A stretch of DNA of 64,000 nucleotides from Megaustenia siamemsis. Taxonomy: Eukaryota; Mollusca; Gastropoda; Stylommatophora; Ariophantidae. Every line of letters starts with the position of its first letter. Position 1 is the stretch's first letter. The notes under the pieces were generated by a model. The model was given only the letters and a program-made list of their open reading frames with translations, made no database searches and was not told the DNA's origin. Positions 1-10,582 of this stretch are shown piece after piece. Location: assembly GCA_032433765.1 (NCBI GenBank), contig JAVIAB010000008.1:45202606-45266605 (forward strand), written 5' to 3'. A program made the translations under genes and the position numbers.

Positions 1-115
1 AATGCACTTTCTGCAGTGATTGAGAGAAATAAAGTGCATTACTCTAAATTTTATTAGTGTAAATTGTCATCAAACCATATTCTTTCTAAAGGTCTTGTTA
101 TATATATCATGTCAA
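1..115. mobile_element. Fragment of TTAA MITE family 1
   Basis: The stretch around 50-115 (ttagtgt-aa-ttgtcatcaaacc and following) matches the interior of the MITE at 41477-41774, where the same words occur around 41560-41600. The left part is cut by the window edge, and the 49-bp minisatellite begins where the match fades. Confidence 0.5.
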
Positions 116-1325
116 ATTGGATATTCTAATGATAAGTTGTTCTTTGTTATGTTAGCTCATGTAAAATTGGATATGTCTTTGATAAGTTGTTCTCTGTTAC
201 TTGAGCTCATGTCAGATTGGATATTCTTTGATAAGTTTCTCTTTGTTACTTGAGCTCATTTCAAATTGAATATGTCTTTGATAAGTTGTTCTCTGTTACT
301 TGAGCTCATGTCAGATTGAATATGTGTTTGATAAGTTACACCAGTTACTTGAGCCCATGTCAGATTGGATATGTCTTTGATAAGTTACACCAGTTACTTG
401 AGGTCATGTCAGATTGGATATGTCTTTGATAAGTTACACCGGTTATTTGAGCCCATGTCAGATTGAATATGTCTTTGATAAGTTACACCGGTTACTTGAG
501 CCCATGTCAGATTGGATGTCTTTGATAAGTTACACCGGTTACTTGAGCCCATGTCAGATTGGATATGTCTTTGATAAGTTACACCAGTTACTTGAGCCCA
601 TGTCAGATTGGATATGTCTTTGATAAGTTACACCGGTTACTTGAGGTCATGTCAGATTGGATATGTCTTTGATAAGTTACACTGGTTACTTGAGCCCATG
701 TCAGATTGGATATGTCTTTGATAAGTTACACCAGTTACTTGAGCCCATGTCAGATTGGATATGTCTTTGATAAGTTACACCGGTTACTTGAGGTCATGTC
801 AGATTGGATATGTCTTTGATAAGTTACACTGGTTACTTGAGCCCATGTCAGATTGGATATGTCTTTGATAAGTTACACTGGTTACTTGAGCCCATGTCAG
901 ATTGGATATGTCTTTGATAAGTTACACTGGTTACTTGAGCCCATGTCAGATTGGATATGTCTTTGATAAGTTACACTGGTTACTTGAGCCCATGTCAGAT
1001 TGGATATGTCTTTGATAAGTTACACTGGTTACTTGAGCACATGTCAGATTGGATATGTCCTTGATAAGTTACACCGGTTACTTGAGGTCATGTCAGATTG
1101 GATATGTCTTTGATAAGTTACACCGGTTACTTGAGCCCATGTCAGATTGGATATGTCTTTGATAAGTTACACCAGTTACTTGAGCCCATGTCAGATTGGA
1201 TATGTCTTTGATAAGTTGTTCTTTGCTACTTGAGCTCATGTCAAATTGAATATTCTTTAGAATAATCTTTTGACAAGTTATTCCCTGTTATGTTAGCTCA
1301 AGTAAAATTGGATATGTCTTTGATC
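95..1325. repeat. 49-bp minisatellite, about 25 copies
   Basis: The unit is about 49 bp: ggatatgtctttgataag, then ttacaccrgttacttgagc, then ccatgtcagatt. Units between about 340 and 1220 are nearly identical, differing mainly at CCGG/CCAG/CTGG and CCC/GGT. Outer units are more diverged (ttgttctctg for ttacaccggt), as expected if the centre expanded most recently. Short open frames here are repeat artefacts. Confidence 0.95.
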
Positions 1326-1529
1326 CACATCATTCCTTTGGATGAAAGAGATGGGAATTAAGATGGGCACAGCCAGAAATGAGAAACTTAGTGGGCATGT
1401 AAGAAGACTTATCAACCAACACAGAACTGGAGTCATCAGTCTCTGGACACTGCGGGCATTGCTGAGGAGGGGAGTTGAGCACCTATGGACATGTTTGGAA
1501 TGCAATGATGATGACCCGCAAATAACTCA
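1325..1529 (+). mobile_element. 3' end of LINE-R (RNase H type) inside the minisatellite
   Basis: It encodes MGIKMGTARNEKLSGHVRRL, then INQHRTG and HLWTCLECNDDDPQITQ. This is the same C-terminus as the longer LINE-R copy at 10857-12156, in the opposite orientation. It breaks the 49-bp array. The flanks tgtctttgat (1315-1324) and tgtcattgat (1530-1539) look like a 10-bp target duplication with one change. Confidence 0.8.
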
Positions 1530-1535
1530 ATGTCA

Positions 1536-1905
1536 TTGATAAGTTGTTCTCTGTTACTTGAGTTCATGTCAGATTAGATATGTCTTTGACAAGTTGTTCT
1601 TTAATACTTGAGCTCATGTCAAATTGAATATTCTTTAGACAAGTTATTTCCTGTTATGTTAGCTCAAGTAAAATTGGATATGTCTTTGATAAGTTATTCT
1701 CTTTTTAGTTAAAATCATGACAAACTGAATATGTCCTTGATAAGTTACACTTGAGCTCACGTTAAACTTGACTCGTACATGATAAGCTACTCCCTATTAC
1801 ATTTGATTTCTTGTTAAACTGAACATATCCATGATAGACATTTCCCTGTTACTTGAGTCCTTGTCAAATTGAACATCCTTAGTAATTTATTACCTATACT
1901 TCACC
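1536..1905. repeat. Diverged right part of the 49-bp minisatellite
   Basis: Units resume after the LINE-R insertion (ttgataagttgttctctg, ttacttgagttcatgtcag) and decay through several variants until about 1900. Confidence 0.8.
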
Positions 1906-1972
1906 TATAGCTTGTGGGTCATATAATTTGTAACTTATTTCCTTTTTTTTTTCAGCTGTTATCTAGCTGGAT

Positions 1973-4357
1973 GTGTAGCAGTGATTAGAGAGTGGAAGAC
2001 AAGAGGGGAGTGTATGGTAGAAGTTGAGGAAAATGTGTGAAAGGTTAACTAAAAAATGGAATGATCGGGTCCAAGGGAAGAAGTGATTAGTAGTGAAAAC
2101 AACTTAGAGACATCGTGTTGCACGGGGACTATGAGATGCAATTAGGGGGTGTATGAAATGTAAAACGGGAGATGATTGGTTGGAGGGAGAAAAGTTGGGA
2201 TAAAGAATAAGTTAGAAGGTCATTCGAGTTAGAGGAGAGCTCAGTGCGAGCAGTTGATTTCTGACAGCTGATACCGTGAGCAGGATGGGTAGTTGACATC
2301 AGGATGATAGAAGTGTTTGTGTCAGTAGTGGCAAGGATCATCCTCATTCTGGAAGTAGTACTTAGTTACTAGTAGAGTAGGTTACATTAGAGTGTTGCAG
2401 TGTAGCAGCAAAATTAGAGTTGTGCAGTATAGCAGCAACGAACAGTTAGAGACAGTGTGCTAAACAGTGTCACAGTGTTTATGCTTGGGGATATCTATCT
2501 ATTGACCTTTCGAGCCGTAACCGGCCCATAGGGCGTAGACCAAGATACACCTTCTCCTATATGAATTTTTGTTCTAGCAGTTTTCTTTTAAAGATATTTT
2601 ATCAAATCTCGCCATCTGTCTCTGTTCTGTGCAAGCAGTTCTATCTCATTGAGGGAGCCGATTCCTGCTGCTCTTGCCTCTCTCATCAATGTTCTTCTCA
2701 GTGTCTCCCTGGGTCTTCCTCTTTTTCTTTTACCTGTTGTTTCCCATATGAGGGCTTGCTTTGCTATTCGATTATTATCTCTTCTCATCACATGTCCAAC
2801 GTATGACCATCGTCTTTTCTTTATTCTATCTATCTATTGACCTTTCGAGCCGTAACCGGCCCATAGGGTGTAGACCAAGATACACCTTCTCCTATATGAA
2901 TTTTTGTTCTAGCAGTTTTCTTTTAAAGATATTTTATCAAATCTCGCCATCTGTCTCTGTTCTGTGCAAGCAGTTCTATCTCATTGAGGGAGCCGATTCC
3001 TGCTGCTCTTGCCTCTCTCATCAATGTTCTTCTCAGTGTCTCCCTGGGTCTTCCTCTTTTTCTTTTACCTGTTGTTTCCCATATGAGGGCTTGCTTTGCT
3101 ATTCGATTATTATCTCTTCTCATCACATGTCCAACGTATGACCATCGTCTTTTCTTTATTACTGAAGATATTAGTGGTTGATTGGCGATTTCTCTAATTT
3201 CCTCGTTTGTTTTGAATTCGTTCCATTCTATACCAAGTATTTTCCTTAGACATTTATTTTCGAATGCGTTCAACTTTGTTTCTATATCTCTTGTTGTTTT
3301 CCAGCTTTCACACGCATACGTAAGGGTTGCTTGGGGATAAGTATGCTATTAAATTAGAGTATTGCAGTGTGGCAGCAAAATTAGAGTTGTGCAGTGTAGT
3401 AGCGACAAACAGTTAGAGACAGTGAGCCAGGTGGTGGCCTCAGATTTGTGCCCAATCGTAGCTTGAGACGAAAGGGCAGGGTGCAGTTCAACTGTACTAC
3501 CACGTAAATTGACGGTGAGCGAGACAGAATCGCAGCGTCAGGTTCATCCATGTGGAGCCACAGTATGAGATATGACTCTCAGAAATACAACAACGTCGAA
3601 GAGTTGGAGTGAACTAGTTACCGCCATTTAGGGCGCAACAAGGTGGAAATTCTCCTGACTCAGTGGGGGAAATTCAGAGACAATAGACGTTCAGGGGAAG
3701 GTAGGCGAGACAACATTGCCTCCTTCAAGACTCAATACCAGTGGTGCCATTCCTGGCACGAACAACCAACATGTAGAGGAGTCGTGCAGTTGCACGCTGC
3801 CGCTCCTAGACAGCACGGAAGGAAGGCCTGGTGAGCCATTAGCAAGAGTGTATTAGCAATAACTTTCATGTCATTGTGAATTTGTGAATTGTGGAGAAGG
3901 TTGACATCAATCATTAAACCTCAAAGTGTGTTTTTTTACCTTTGTGTTCCTTGAATGCTTCCTAGAAAAGAACCAGTGTTTGTCTGTGCCTAACGACGAA
4001 CGAGACATGGGGATGGCGACCTGGTCCGGCCCTTGAAACAGAAGCAGTCATTACATCACACAATGCGAAGCTGAAGTACCAGAGTATACAACAACATCGA
4101 TCAAAAAGGGGAGGGAGCTAACAGCATTCCCGCCCTTAGCCGAGCTACAGGTGGCAGTATGGACTGGAAACCGGCCAATATCAAGTGAGCTGACCTGAGA
4201 ATCAAGATAAGCGGTCCAGGGCAAGACGACATCTACAATCGATGTGCCTGTGATGCAACGCAACACCAGGCATTGAAGTCAAAGCTGTTCAGTCAATAAG
4301 TGTGTCATGTGTCAGTGACTCTTGGGGTCACTGGGTTCAACAAGAAGGCCTGTGATT
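1973..4357 (+). mobile_element. LTR-like repeat X, copy 1 (carries LINE-A dimer)
   Basis: It begins gtgtagcagtgattagagag and ends near gtcactgggttcaac. The whole length, apart from the LINE dimer at 2494-3327, is matched in reverse by 22774-25166. Near 3860-3915 there is a gtgaattgtg/cattaaacc stretch, and near 4012-4035 tggcgacctggtccggccc. That arrangement resembles a polyadenylation region followed by the end of an LTR and a leader, but no gag or pol was found. A roughly 70-bp segment (gttgcagtgtrgcagcaaaa) occurs on both sides of the LINE dimer. Identity as an LTR or leader is inference. Confidence 0.6.
2494..3327 (-). mobile_element. LINE-A head-to-tail dimer
   Basis: Two 5'-truncated copies lie in tandem, both minus strand: 2826-3327 and then 2494-2825. 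Each codes the reverse transcriptase C-terminus (RRWSYVGHVMRRDNNRIAKQ; GKRKRGRPRETLRR; NRDRWRDLIKYL) and ends in the LINE-A 3' UTR with a TAGA tail. The dimer is bounded by tgcttggggata at 2482-2493 and 3328-3339, a perfect 12-bp duplication. No such duplication is seen at the internal junction. Confidence 0.92.
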
Positions 4358-4623
4358 AAGAGATTTCTGTGTGGGAGTAAGAGGAGATCAGCTATATTAC
4401 TGCTACAGATGTCTTCTTCATAAGTTCATTGTTGCCATTTGTGCACATCTATTACTTTTAGTCTCATTTGTAGATGTCTTTATAATGGGTGCTGGTAAGA
4501 TCTTCTGCATTATATTTACTTTTTGACAACTCATTTAAAAAATGGCATTTATAAATCTGCCCATCCGTTGTTCTATATCTAACAGCTGGTACATGACAAC
4601 ACATAAATTTGTAATATATTTAC

Positions 4624-4686
4624 TCTTTTTAACATGCTCAGAGAACGTCTCATTCGTCCGACAAGCTGGTTGAATCTTTCCAGTTC
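4624..4686 (-). CDS. DNAH10: DNAH10-like exon 22: C-terminal domain, last exon found
   Basis: A 63-nt exon reading ELERFNQLVGRMRRSLSMLK then R. It is too short to stand out as an open frame. It matches the ELERFNxLxxRMxxSLxxL block that follows VVLLQ. The acceptor is tttgttctcag|GAA and the donor AGA|GTAAAT; both phases are 0. No following exon was recognised between here and position 1. Confidence 0.82.
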
Positions 4687-4824
4687 CTGAGAACAAAATC
4701 AAACATTTTTTTCATTTTGAAAATCTTGTATTCTGTCATTTACAACATTCTTTAATGAGTCTTACAAATAAACAGACACTTCATGAGTTCTTGACAAATT
4801 ACCTTTTTCTTTACATCGTTTATA

Positions 4825-5045
4825 TTTGGAGACTAGGTGGTCTAGAGATAAGGACAAGAAGGTCCAGGGTTCAAATGCAGATGTAGATAGTGGACATTTT
4901 TCACTTAGATTCAATGATGTATTTTACCCTCCCCCAGTGTCTGGGCACTGAGATCTAATGTCTTGTCCTCTTGAATAACTTTGAAAAATAGTAGTCCGAT
5001 GTACACTTTGCACATGTTAAAGAATCCTTGTCAATTAAAAGTCAA
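4825..5045 (+). mobile_element. tRNA-headed SINE, family E
   Basis: The head reads ggtggtctagagataagg, then ccagggttcaaatgc, which resemble pol III A and B boxes. The body ends gtacactttgcacatgttaaagaa. A related copy lies at 13010-13240. Exact ends are uncertain. Confidence 0.6.
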
Positions 5046-5084
5046 AAGGAGTTAATCAACTCTGGTCACTCATCATCATCATCA

Positions 5085-5785
5085 AGTACCAGGCCTGCTG
5101 GCATTGGTAATCATGTCTCTCCACAACTTTTGATCTCGACAGTTATTTATCATTTCTGTTGTTGACCTTCTGTCAAGCCATTCTCTTAAGCTGTCTGTTA
5201 TTTTTCCTCTTTGCTTCCCTCTATCTTCGTCCCTCAATTTTTCCAGTTGTTACAATATATTCCTGTTGTTCTCTTCTCATTACATGGCCAAAAAATGATG
5301 ACTGTTTCTTCCTAATATTGGAAATTAGCTCTCTTTTTGCTTTGACCTCTCTCAGAACATCTTCATTACTCTTCTTAGCTGTCAACATTCTTCTGTAAAA
5401 CCACATTTCTACAGACTATAGTGATTTTCTTGTCTGTTGTCCTTTTGTCCATGATTCACATCCATATGTTAAGACTGGCTCTACATAACATTTAAGAACT
5501 CTTTTTCTTGTTTCTATTGTCATAAATGGATTGCATAGTATCTTCCTCATTTTCTTGGAAAGCTGCTTTTGCCTGAGCCATTCTGCATCTCACCTCTTTT
5601 GTACATCTTCCGTCTGAGGTTAACAAAGTTCCCAAATATTTAAATTCACTTTGGTCATTGCCCAGGGTAAATAAATAAGAAATAAAAAAAAAATGACCAA
5701 ATATCTCTTCTCTCCTGTCCAAGGATGATCTTTGCCACTGCTATAGAGTTTTGTGCCTCTAAATTGAACATTTCTTCATTTCTTT
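5085..5785 (-). mobile_element. LINE L2 C-terminal remnant
   Basis: The minus strand reads FKYLGTLLTSDGRCTKEVRC, then MWFYRRML and FFGHVMRREQQEYIVTTGKI. It ends in a short ATG-type trinucleotide run (catcatcatcatcaag on the plus strand). This is the C-terminal region of a non-LTR reverse transcriptase, with stops and frameshifts. Other copies are at 10583-10850, 25836-26245, 28590-29000, 32545-33000 and 60225-60490. Confidence 0.75.
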
Positions 5786-6340
5786 CACTAGCATGTGTTG
5801 GTACCAATTACTGGGATCTCTTTCCCTCTCTTTGCTCATCATTGATGAACCACTTTGCCTCATTCACTGATATTTTTTTATTTTTGACTTCTGCTGGAAA
5901 TCCGCGTCTGTTGGAATTTAACGTTCCAGTGTAGTTGTGATTTTTCTGCCGCAGAATTTGAACAAGTGGCAGGGAAGTATAATATGGTCAGCAAACACAT
6001 GATGATGATCTGTGACGCCTTCCAGTAACTTGTCGAAAACTTTGACAGCATGTGATGAATCTGGGTCTGTTTCAGCTGTGTCCACACCAAAATATACCAG
6101 GAGGTTGAAAACGTATCCGGTGATTGAGTTGCAAAGTCCGTATGATTTGATATGATATTTTTTTGGCTTACTGGCATTGTACTGCTTGTACTTAAATCTT
6201 CCCTTGTAGCCTATAACCATCTCATCGATGTAGATATTTTCAAACGGATAAAACGCTTCTTGAAATTTTTCTATCAATGAATTGATGAATGGCTCAATTT
6301 TACATTTTCCAGCCGCATCCGGAACAGCCGCATGAAGCAT
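5786..6340 (-). pseudogene. piggyBac-family transposase fragment
   Basis: An open frame of about 140 codons (5918-6340) reads FENIYIDEMVIGYKGRFKYK, then SKPKKYHIKSYGLC, NSITGYVFNLLVYFG and HHVFADHI. This is the DDE core pattern of piggyBac transposases: IDE with KGR, then GYxxNLxxYxG. After a frameshift the match continues (RKI.., FQQTRIS, then roughly NEAKWFINDE). The N-terminus is missing where LINE-A begins, at 6350. A source of this kind could have moved the TTAA MITEs at 9.4-10.0, 32.0 and 41.5 kb. Confidence 0.82.
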
Positions 6341-6347
6341 AGATTAA

Positions 6348-7138
6348 TCTATCTATCGACCTTTCGAGCCGTAGCCGGCCCATAGGGCGTAGACCAAGAT
6401 ACTCCTTCTCCTATCTGAATTTTTGTTCTAGCAGTTTTCTTTAAAGATATTTTATCAAATCTCGCCATTTGTCTCTGTTCTGTGCAAGCTGCTCTATCTC
6501 ATTGAGGGAGCCGAATCCTGCTGCTCTTGCCTCTCTCATCAATGTTCTTCTCAGTGTCTTCCTGGGTCTTCCTCTTTTTCTCTTACCTGTTGTTTCCCAC
6601 ATGAGGGCTTGCTTTGCTATTTGGTTATTATCTCTTCTCATCACATGTCCAACATATGACCATCGTCTTTTCTTTATTACTGAAGATATTAGTGGTTGAT
6701 TGGCGATTTCTCTAATTTCCTCGTATGTTTTGAATTCGTTCCACGCTATACCAAGTATTTTCCTTAGACATCTATTTTCGAATGCGTTCAACTTTGTTTC
6801 TATATCTCTTGTTGTTTTCCAGCTTTCACACGCATACGTAAGGGTTGATAGTACATTTGATTTGAATAGTCTAAGTTTTGTGTTTGTGCTGATGAGTTTT
6901 GATTTCCACAACTTTTCAAGGCTTCTGAAAGACATTGCTGCTTTAGCTATTCTGATTCTAATTTCTTTACTTGTATCCCCTTCTCGATCAATGTGACTTC
7001 CAAGATAGATAAAGTGATCGATCTCTTCTGCTGGTTTGTTTTCCATGTATATTTTGTCATCTGTTGGAATTAAACTTTTCATGACTTTAGTCTTTTCATG
7101 ATTGATCTCAAGCCCAATTTTGCTGGCTATTGATAATA
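6348..7138 (-). mobile_element. LINE-A, 5'-truncated copy
   Basis: An uninterrupted frame of 213 codons (6441-7082) starts in KTKVMKSLIPTDDKIYMENK and runs through YLGSHIDREGDTSKEIRIRI and GKRKRGRPRKTLRRTLMREA to RDLIKYL. The 3' UTR and tail follow, ending tctatctatcgac on the plus strand. The hairpin loop is GCTA here. It differs from the 50-51 kb copy by scattered substitutions. Confidence 0.9.
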
Positions 7139-7295
7139 GTCAATCAAAGGTCCTTCACAGAGCTTTGTTGCTGCCTCACAATATGTCACAGGTGTACCAG
7201 CCACTGATCTATTCACAGGTCTGTGATGAGAAAAAGATGATTACGATGACATCTTATAACAATTATTTGATTAGCTACTCTCCCATACAGAAGTT

Positions 7296-7572
7296 TCAGT
7301 GGCTGAATGGTTAGTGTGCTCGCTTCTTGATCAGAAGGGTCTGGATTTCATCCCAAGAAGTGGTAAATTTTTTTTCAACTGACAAGACTCTGGGGTTCAC
7401 TCAGCCTCTAAAAATGGGTACCAGAGATTTTTATGGGAAGTAAAAGCGGCCTGGCGTGATGCTGACCACATCACCCAAAAATGTGCCGTGGTCATAGATA
7501 AAATATGGTCATAACATCATATTCCCCATACGCCTAACAAGGCATGGAGGGAACCTTTACTTTTTTTTTTAC
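7296..7572 (+). mobile_element. tRNA-headed SINE, family C
   Basis: The head reads tggctgaatggttagtgtgc, then ggatttcatcccaag. The body has ggggttcactcagcctcta, gtaaaagcggcctggcgtga and catcacccaaaaatgtg, ending in cgcctaacaaggcatgg and a poly-T. Other copies are 22488-22700 (+), 62592-62880 (-) and a tail near 25167-25225. Confidence 0.8.
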
Positions 7573-7767
7573 TCTCTTATATATTTAAATAATATATTTC
7601 TAAGAACAAAAAGATATAAGAAAAAGACATGACCCCCTTCAGTAAGATAACTGTGGTAGAAAGAAAAACTCAGAGTGGCCTCTGCATCTTACATTTCCAA
7701 CATCTCTCTTTGTCATGTCTAAAATTATTACTTCTGAACATAGTCTTCATAACATACTCAAACTTAC

Positions 7768-7916
7768 TTGTAACAGGACAACAGTGGTTGGTGAAATGTC
7801 TAAACCTAAAGTTCTTCTTATCTTCAGAAGATCAAACTCAGCAGGAAGCTTCTCCAGAATTTCTGTAGCAATTTGACCAATTATATCATCACGGCTGATC
7901 CCTGATGATGATCCTC
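7768..7916 (-). CDS. DNAH10: DNAH10-like exon 21: C-terminal domain
   Basis: Encodes GSSSGISRDDIIGQIATEIL, then LGLDISPTTVVLLQ. The GxSSSGISRDD segment is one of the best clues to DNAH10. The acceptor is tttttgcag|GA, immediately preceded in the transcript by four to five copies of a 61-bp repeat. The donor is CAA|GTAAGT (149 nt). Confidence 0.9.
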
Positions 7917-7925
7917 CTGCAAAAA

Positions 7926-8180
7926 CATAATTATTGATTAGTGAACATGATTTTATGGTATACAGATATCCCCAGATGTGCACAAAATAATTATTGATTA
8001 GTTGACATAATTTTATGATATACAGATATCCTCAGAAGTATAAAAAATAATTATTGATTAGCGGACATAATTTTATGATATATAGATATCCTCAGAAGTG
8101 TAAAAAATAATTATTGATTGGTGGACATAATCCTCAGAAGTGTAAAAAATGATTATTGATTAGTGGACATTTTTTTTCTG
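7926..8180. repeat. 61-bp tandem repeat upstream of exon 21
   Basis: About 4.5 copies of a 61-bp unit (aataattattgattagtg, then gatatacagatatcctcag) abut the acceptor of exon 21. In transcript sense each unit holds ctaatcaataattat, which contains a branch-point-like CTAAT. The fourth unit has an internal deletion. Confidence 0.9.
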
Positions 8181-8194
8181 AGTTATGATACAAG

Positions 8195-8880
8195 TGTGTG
8201 CAATGGGAATACATGTATTTAGAGGAAATTTGTCATTTTGATGACTTTAATAAATGTGTCCAAAATAACATGCACAATAAATTGGTGATTCTGACTGATG
8301 CACTGTCAGTACTATCAGCTCTAAAAAGCCCCACGAACAATGAACTAGATGACTTGAGAACAGCCCTTGACCAACTATGCAATAACTTCCAGAGTAGTCA
8401 TTCAGTGGATACCATCACACTGTAATATACATGGGAACGAATGCATAGACAAATTAGCTAAAGAGGGAGGGAGGTTACCACAAGAGAACCATCCGCTCAG
8501 TTATGATGAAGCCAAATCCATCCTCAAAGGTCAGTACGATGAAAAATGGAAATGAGAACACCCAAAGCATGACGAGAGGGATGGATACCATCAACTATCA
8601 AGGAGGGATCAAGTCATCATACCAGTGCCTATGCACTGGCTACAATAGAATGATAAATCACATGTTCACAAAATCCAAAATAGGTACAACCAGCCTATGC
8701 CACTGTACAATATGACTACAAAACATGTTCTACAGGATTGCCCCCAGTAGACAGACCTGAGAAGAGCAATGTGGTCCACACCTACCTCTCTGGAAGAGAA
8801 ACTATATGGGGCAATCAAATCACTTAAACAGACAGTTGACTTCATGAAAGAGTCTGGAATCCTACTCTGATTGAGTCTTG
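8195..8880 (+). pseudogene. LINE-J remnant with RNase H domain
   Basis: It encodes LVILTDALSVLSALKSPTNN, then VVIQWIPSHCNIHGNECIDK and LAKEGGRLPQE. This is the RNase H TD...A and HCxxxGNExxDxLAKEG pattern of Jockey-like LINEs. The terminal part (LEEKLYGAIKSLKQTVDFMK) follows after frameshifts. A GA microsatellite starts just beyond. A related copy is at 52870-53765. Confidence 0.78.
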
Positions 8881-8886
8881 ATCGCA

Positions 8887-8892
8887 GAGAGA

Positions 8893-8928
<36 letters not shown>

Positions 8929-8933
8929 TAGAT
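8887..8933. repeat. (GA)n microsatellite
   Basis: Dinucleotide GA run with two GATA interruptions. Confidence 0.95.
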
Positions 8934-9031
8934 AAATGTGTCCTAAATATACAGCATTTAATTTAACAACAAATGTCATGTTAATGTACAACATCAAAAC
9001 TAAGTAATAAACTGTCACATTGTACTATATA

Positions 9032-9289
9032 AGTAAAGTAAAGTACCCGAGTCACACCAAGTGGTGTATAGGGAAATATGGTGTTAGTGACCCTATATTT
9101 TACAGACCTTCAGCACATGATTTTTGGGGTAATGTGGTCAGTATTACGCCCGTGCTGCTTTACTTTCCCAGAAAAAAATCCGGTACCCATTTAAGGCTGG
9201 GTGAACCCGGAAGCCGTCGGTTGGGATCGAACCCTACCCCTTGTCCGTGGTAGTCCAGTTCAATAACCACTGAGCTATCGCGGCTCCCT
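9032..9289 (-). mobile_element. tRNA-headed SINE, family B, complete
   Basis: On the minus strand the head reads gctcagtggttattgaact, then ggttcgatcccaacc (B-box match). The body contains taaatgggtaccggattttt and ends at cacttggtgtgactcggg with a GTAAA-type tail. A perfect 13-bp duplication attgtactatata flanks it (9019-9031 and 9290-9302). Confidence 0.92.
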
Positions 9290-9413
9290 ATTGTACTATA
9301 TACTTCTAATTAAACAGTAAATAAACAAAAAGTATAATTAATAATTAAAATAGTAAATAATTGTAATTTTCACTGAAATATACACACATATAATACAAGA
9401 CTTTTTTTTTTAA

Positions 9414-9725
9414 CTCTTTCCTTACAGAAGCATTTTATCGACGCAACAGAAGAGACTTCAGAGACAAAATGTTTCATGGTTTTAAGAATCAATCTACATA
9501 TTTATATCTATCTAACATATAACATATTATATACGAATGTTTAGATAATTGAACAAGATATTAGATTTCACCAATATCAAGATGATACAAGACATGTTAA
9601 AAGAATATGGTCTGATGGCGTTCACACTAATAAAATTTAGCGTGGCGCCGTGGCGCACTGTGTGGCGAAACGTACATTGCCAAAATCGGCATGGCATACA
9701 GTGTGTGCGAAACGTGCGGAAAGAG
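9414..9725. mobile_element. TTAA MITE family 1, copy A
   Basis: A 312-bp element with imperfect inverted ends, CTCTTTCCTTACAG and (from the right) CTCTTTCCGCACGT. It is flanked by TTAA at 9410-9413 and 9726-9729. An inverted copy lies at 41477-41774. The TTAA target suggests piggyBac-type mobilisation. A 61-codon open frame inside has no recognisable product. Confidence 0.88.
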
Positions 9726-9750
9726 TTAATTTAAAGAAAAATGTCATCAA

Positions 9751-10047
9751 CACATTCTGTACCATGAGCTGCAAATTGTGGCTTTCGTAGCTGGCACAAC
9801 GAACCCAAAAGCAGCAGTTTGTGACTTTTAGTTTATTGACGTTTTCGCAATTATTTCCACTAAAACCTTGTAGTTCTCTTATTATCCGTTTTTCCGACTT
9901 CATGAAAAAAATGTTCCAACAAAGTGCATGTTTTATATCAATTTTATTTATTTTATCGCTGTTATTCCAAATTAAAAAAAAAATTCTGAAAAATGGCGTA
10001 GCCACAGCATGTCGCTGTCGTACCCACACCATTTGATAGCGAATGTG
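9751..10047. mobile_element. TTAA MITE family 2, copy A
   Basis: The ends are CACATTCTG and (from the right) CACATTCGC. TTAA is at 10048-10051 and a decayed TCAA at 9747-9750. The interior (tgacttttagtttattga, ccttgtagttctcttatt) matches the copy at 32052-32312. Confidence 0.82.
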
Positions 10048-10128
10048 TTAAAACACAACCAACACAACATTAGAGAAAGAAGTCGGCAATCCTCCACAAA
10101 AATCACACACACACACACAAACACTTAC

Positions 10129-10260
10129 CAGTCTGTGGTTGAAGCTCCACTAGAAACTCCAACATTGTCTTGGCGGCCTGTGTGTAGTAGCCTATTTCTG
10201 CATTAGGATTGAGGCCAAAGACATCTGGCTTGTTGGCCAAGGGCAGAGATTCAATGTATG
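10129..10260 (-). CDS. DNAH10: DNAH10-like exon 20: C-terminal domain
   Basis: Encodes YIESLPLANKPDVFGLNPNA, then EIGYYTQAAKTM. LPxxxxPxVFGLxPNAEIxY is conserved. The acceptor is atacctccag|CA and the donor G|GTAAGT (132 nt). Two MITEs lie within 400 nt downstream in the next intron. Confidence 0.9.
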
Positions 10261-10369
10261 CTGGAGGTATATGTGTACTTTGCTGTCACTTTCTATGGAC
10301 TAGGGACCATTTTTAAAGACTATGTTCATACTAATTTTAGTATGCTGTGGTGCAAGTTTCTCTTTAAGG

Positions 10370-10582
<213 letters not shown>

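Noticed and set aside
414..623. Short protein frame with repeated SPCQIGYVFDKL
   Set aside because: It is a translation of the 49-bp minisatellite.
9210..9285. Functional tRNA gene from A- and B-box-like sequence
   Set aside because: The boxes belong to SINE heads joined to conserved SINE bodies with target duplications. No cloverleaf was apparent. The same applies to the heads near 27060-27150, 34890-34975, 35865-35930 and 42310-42385.
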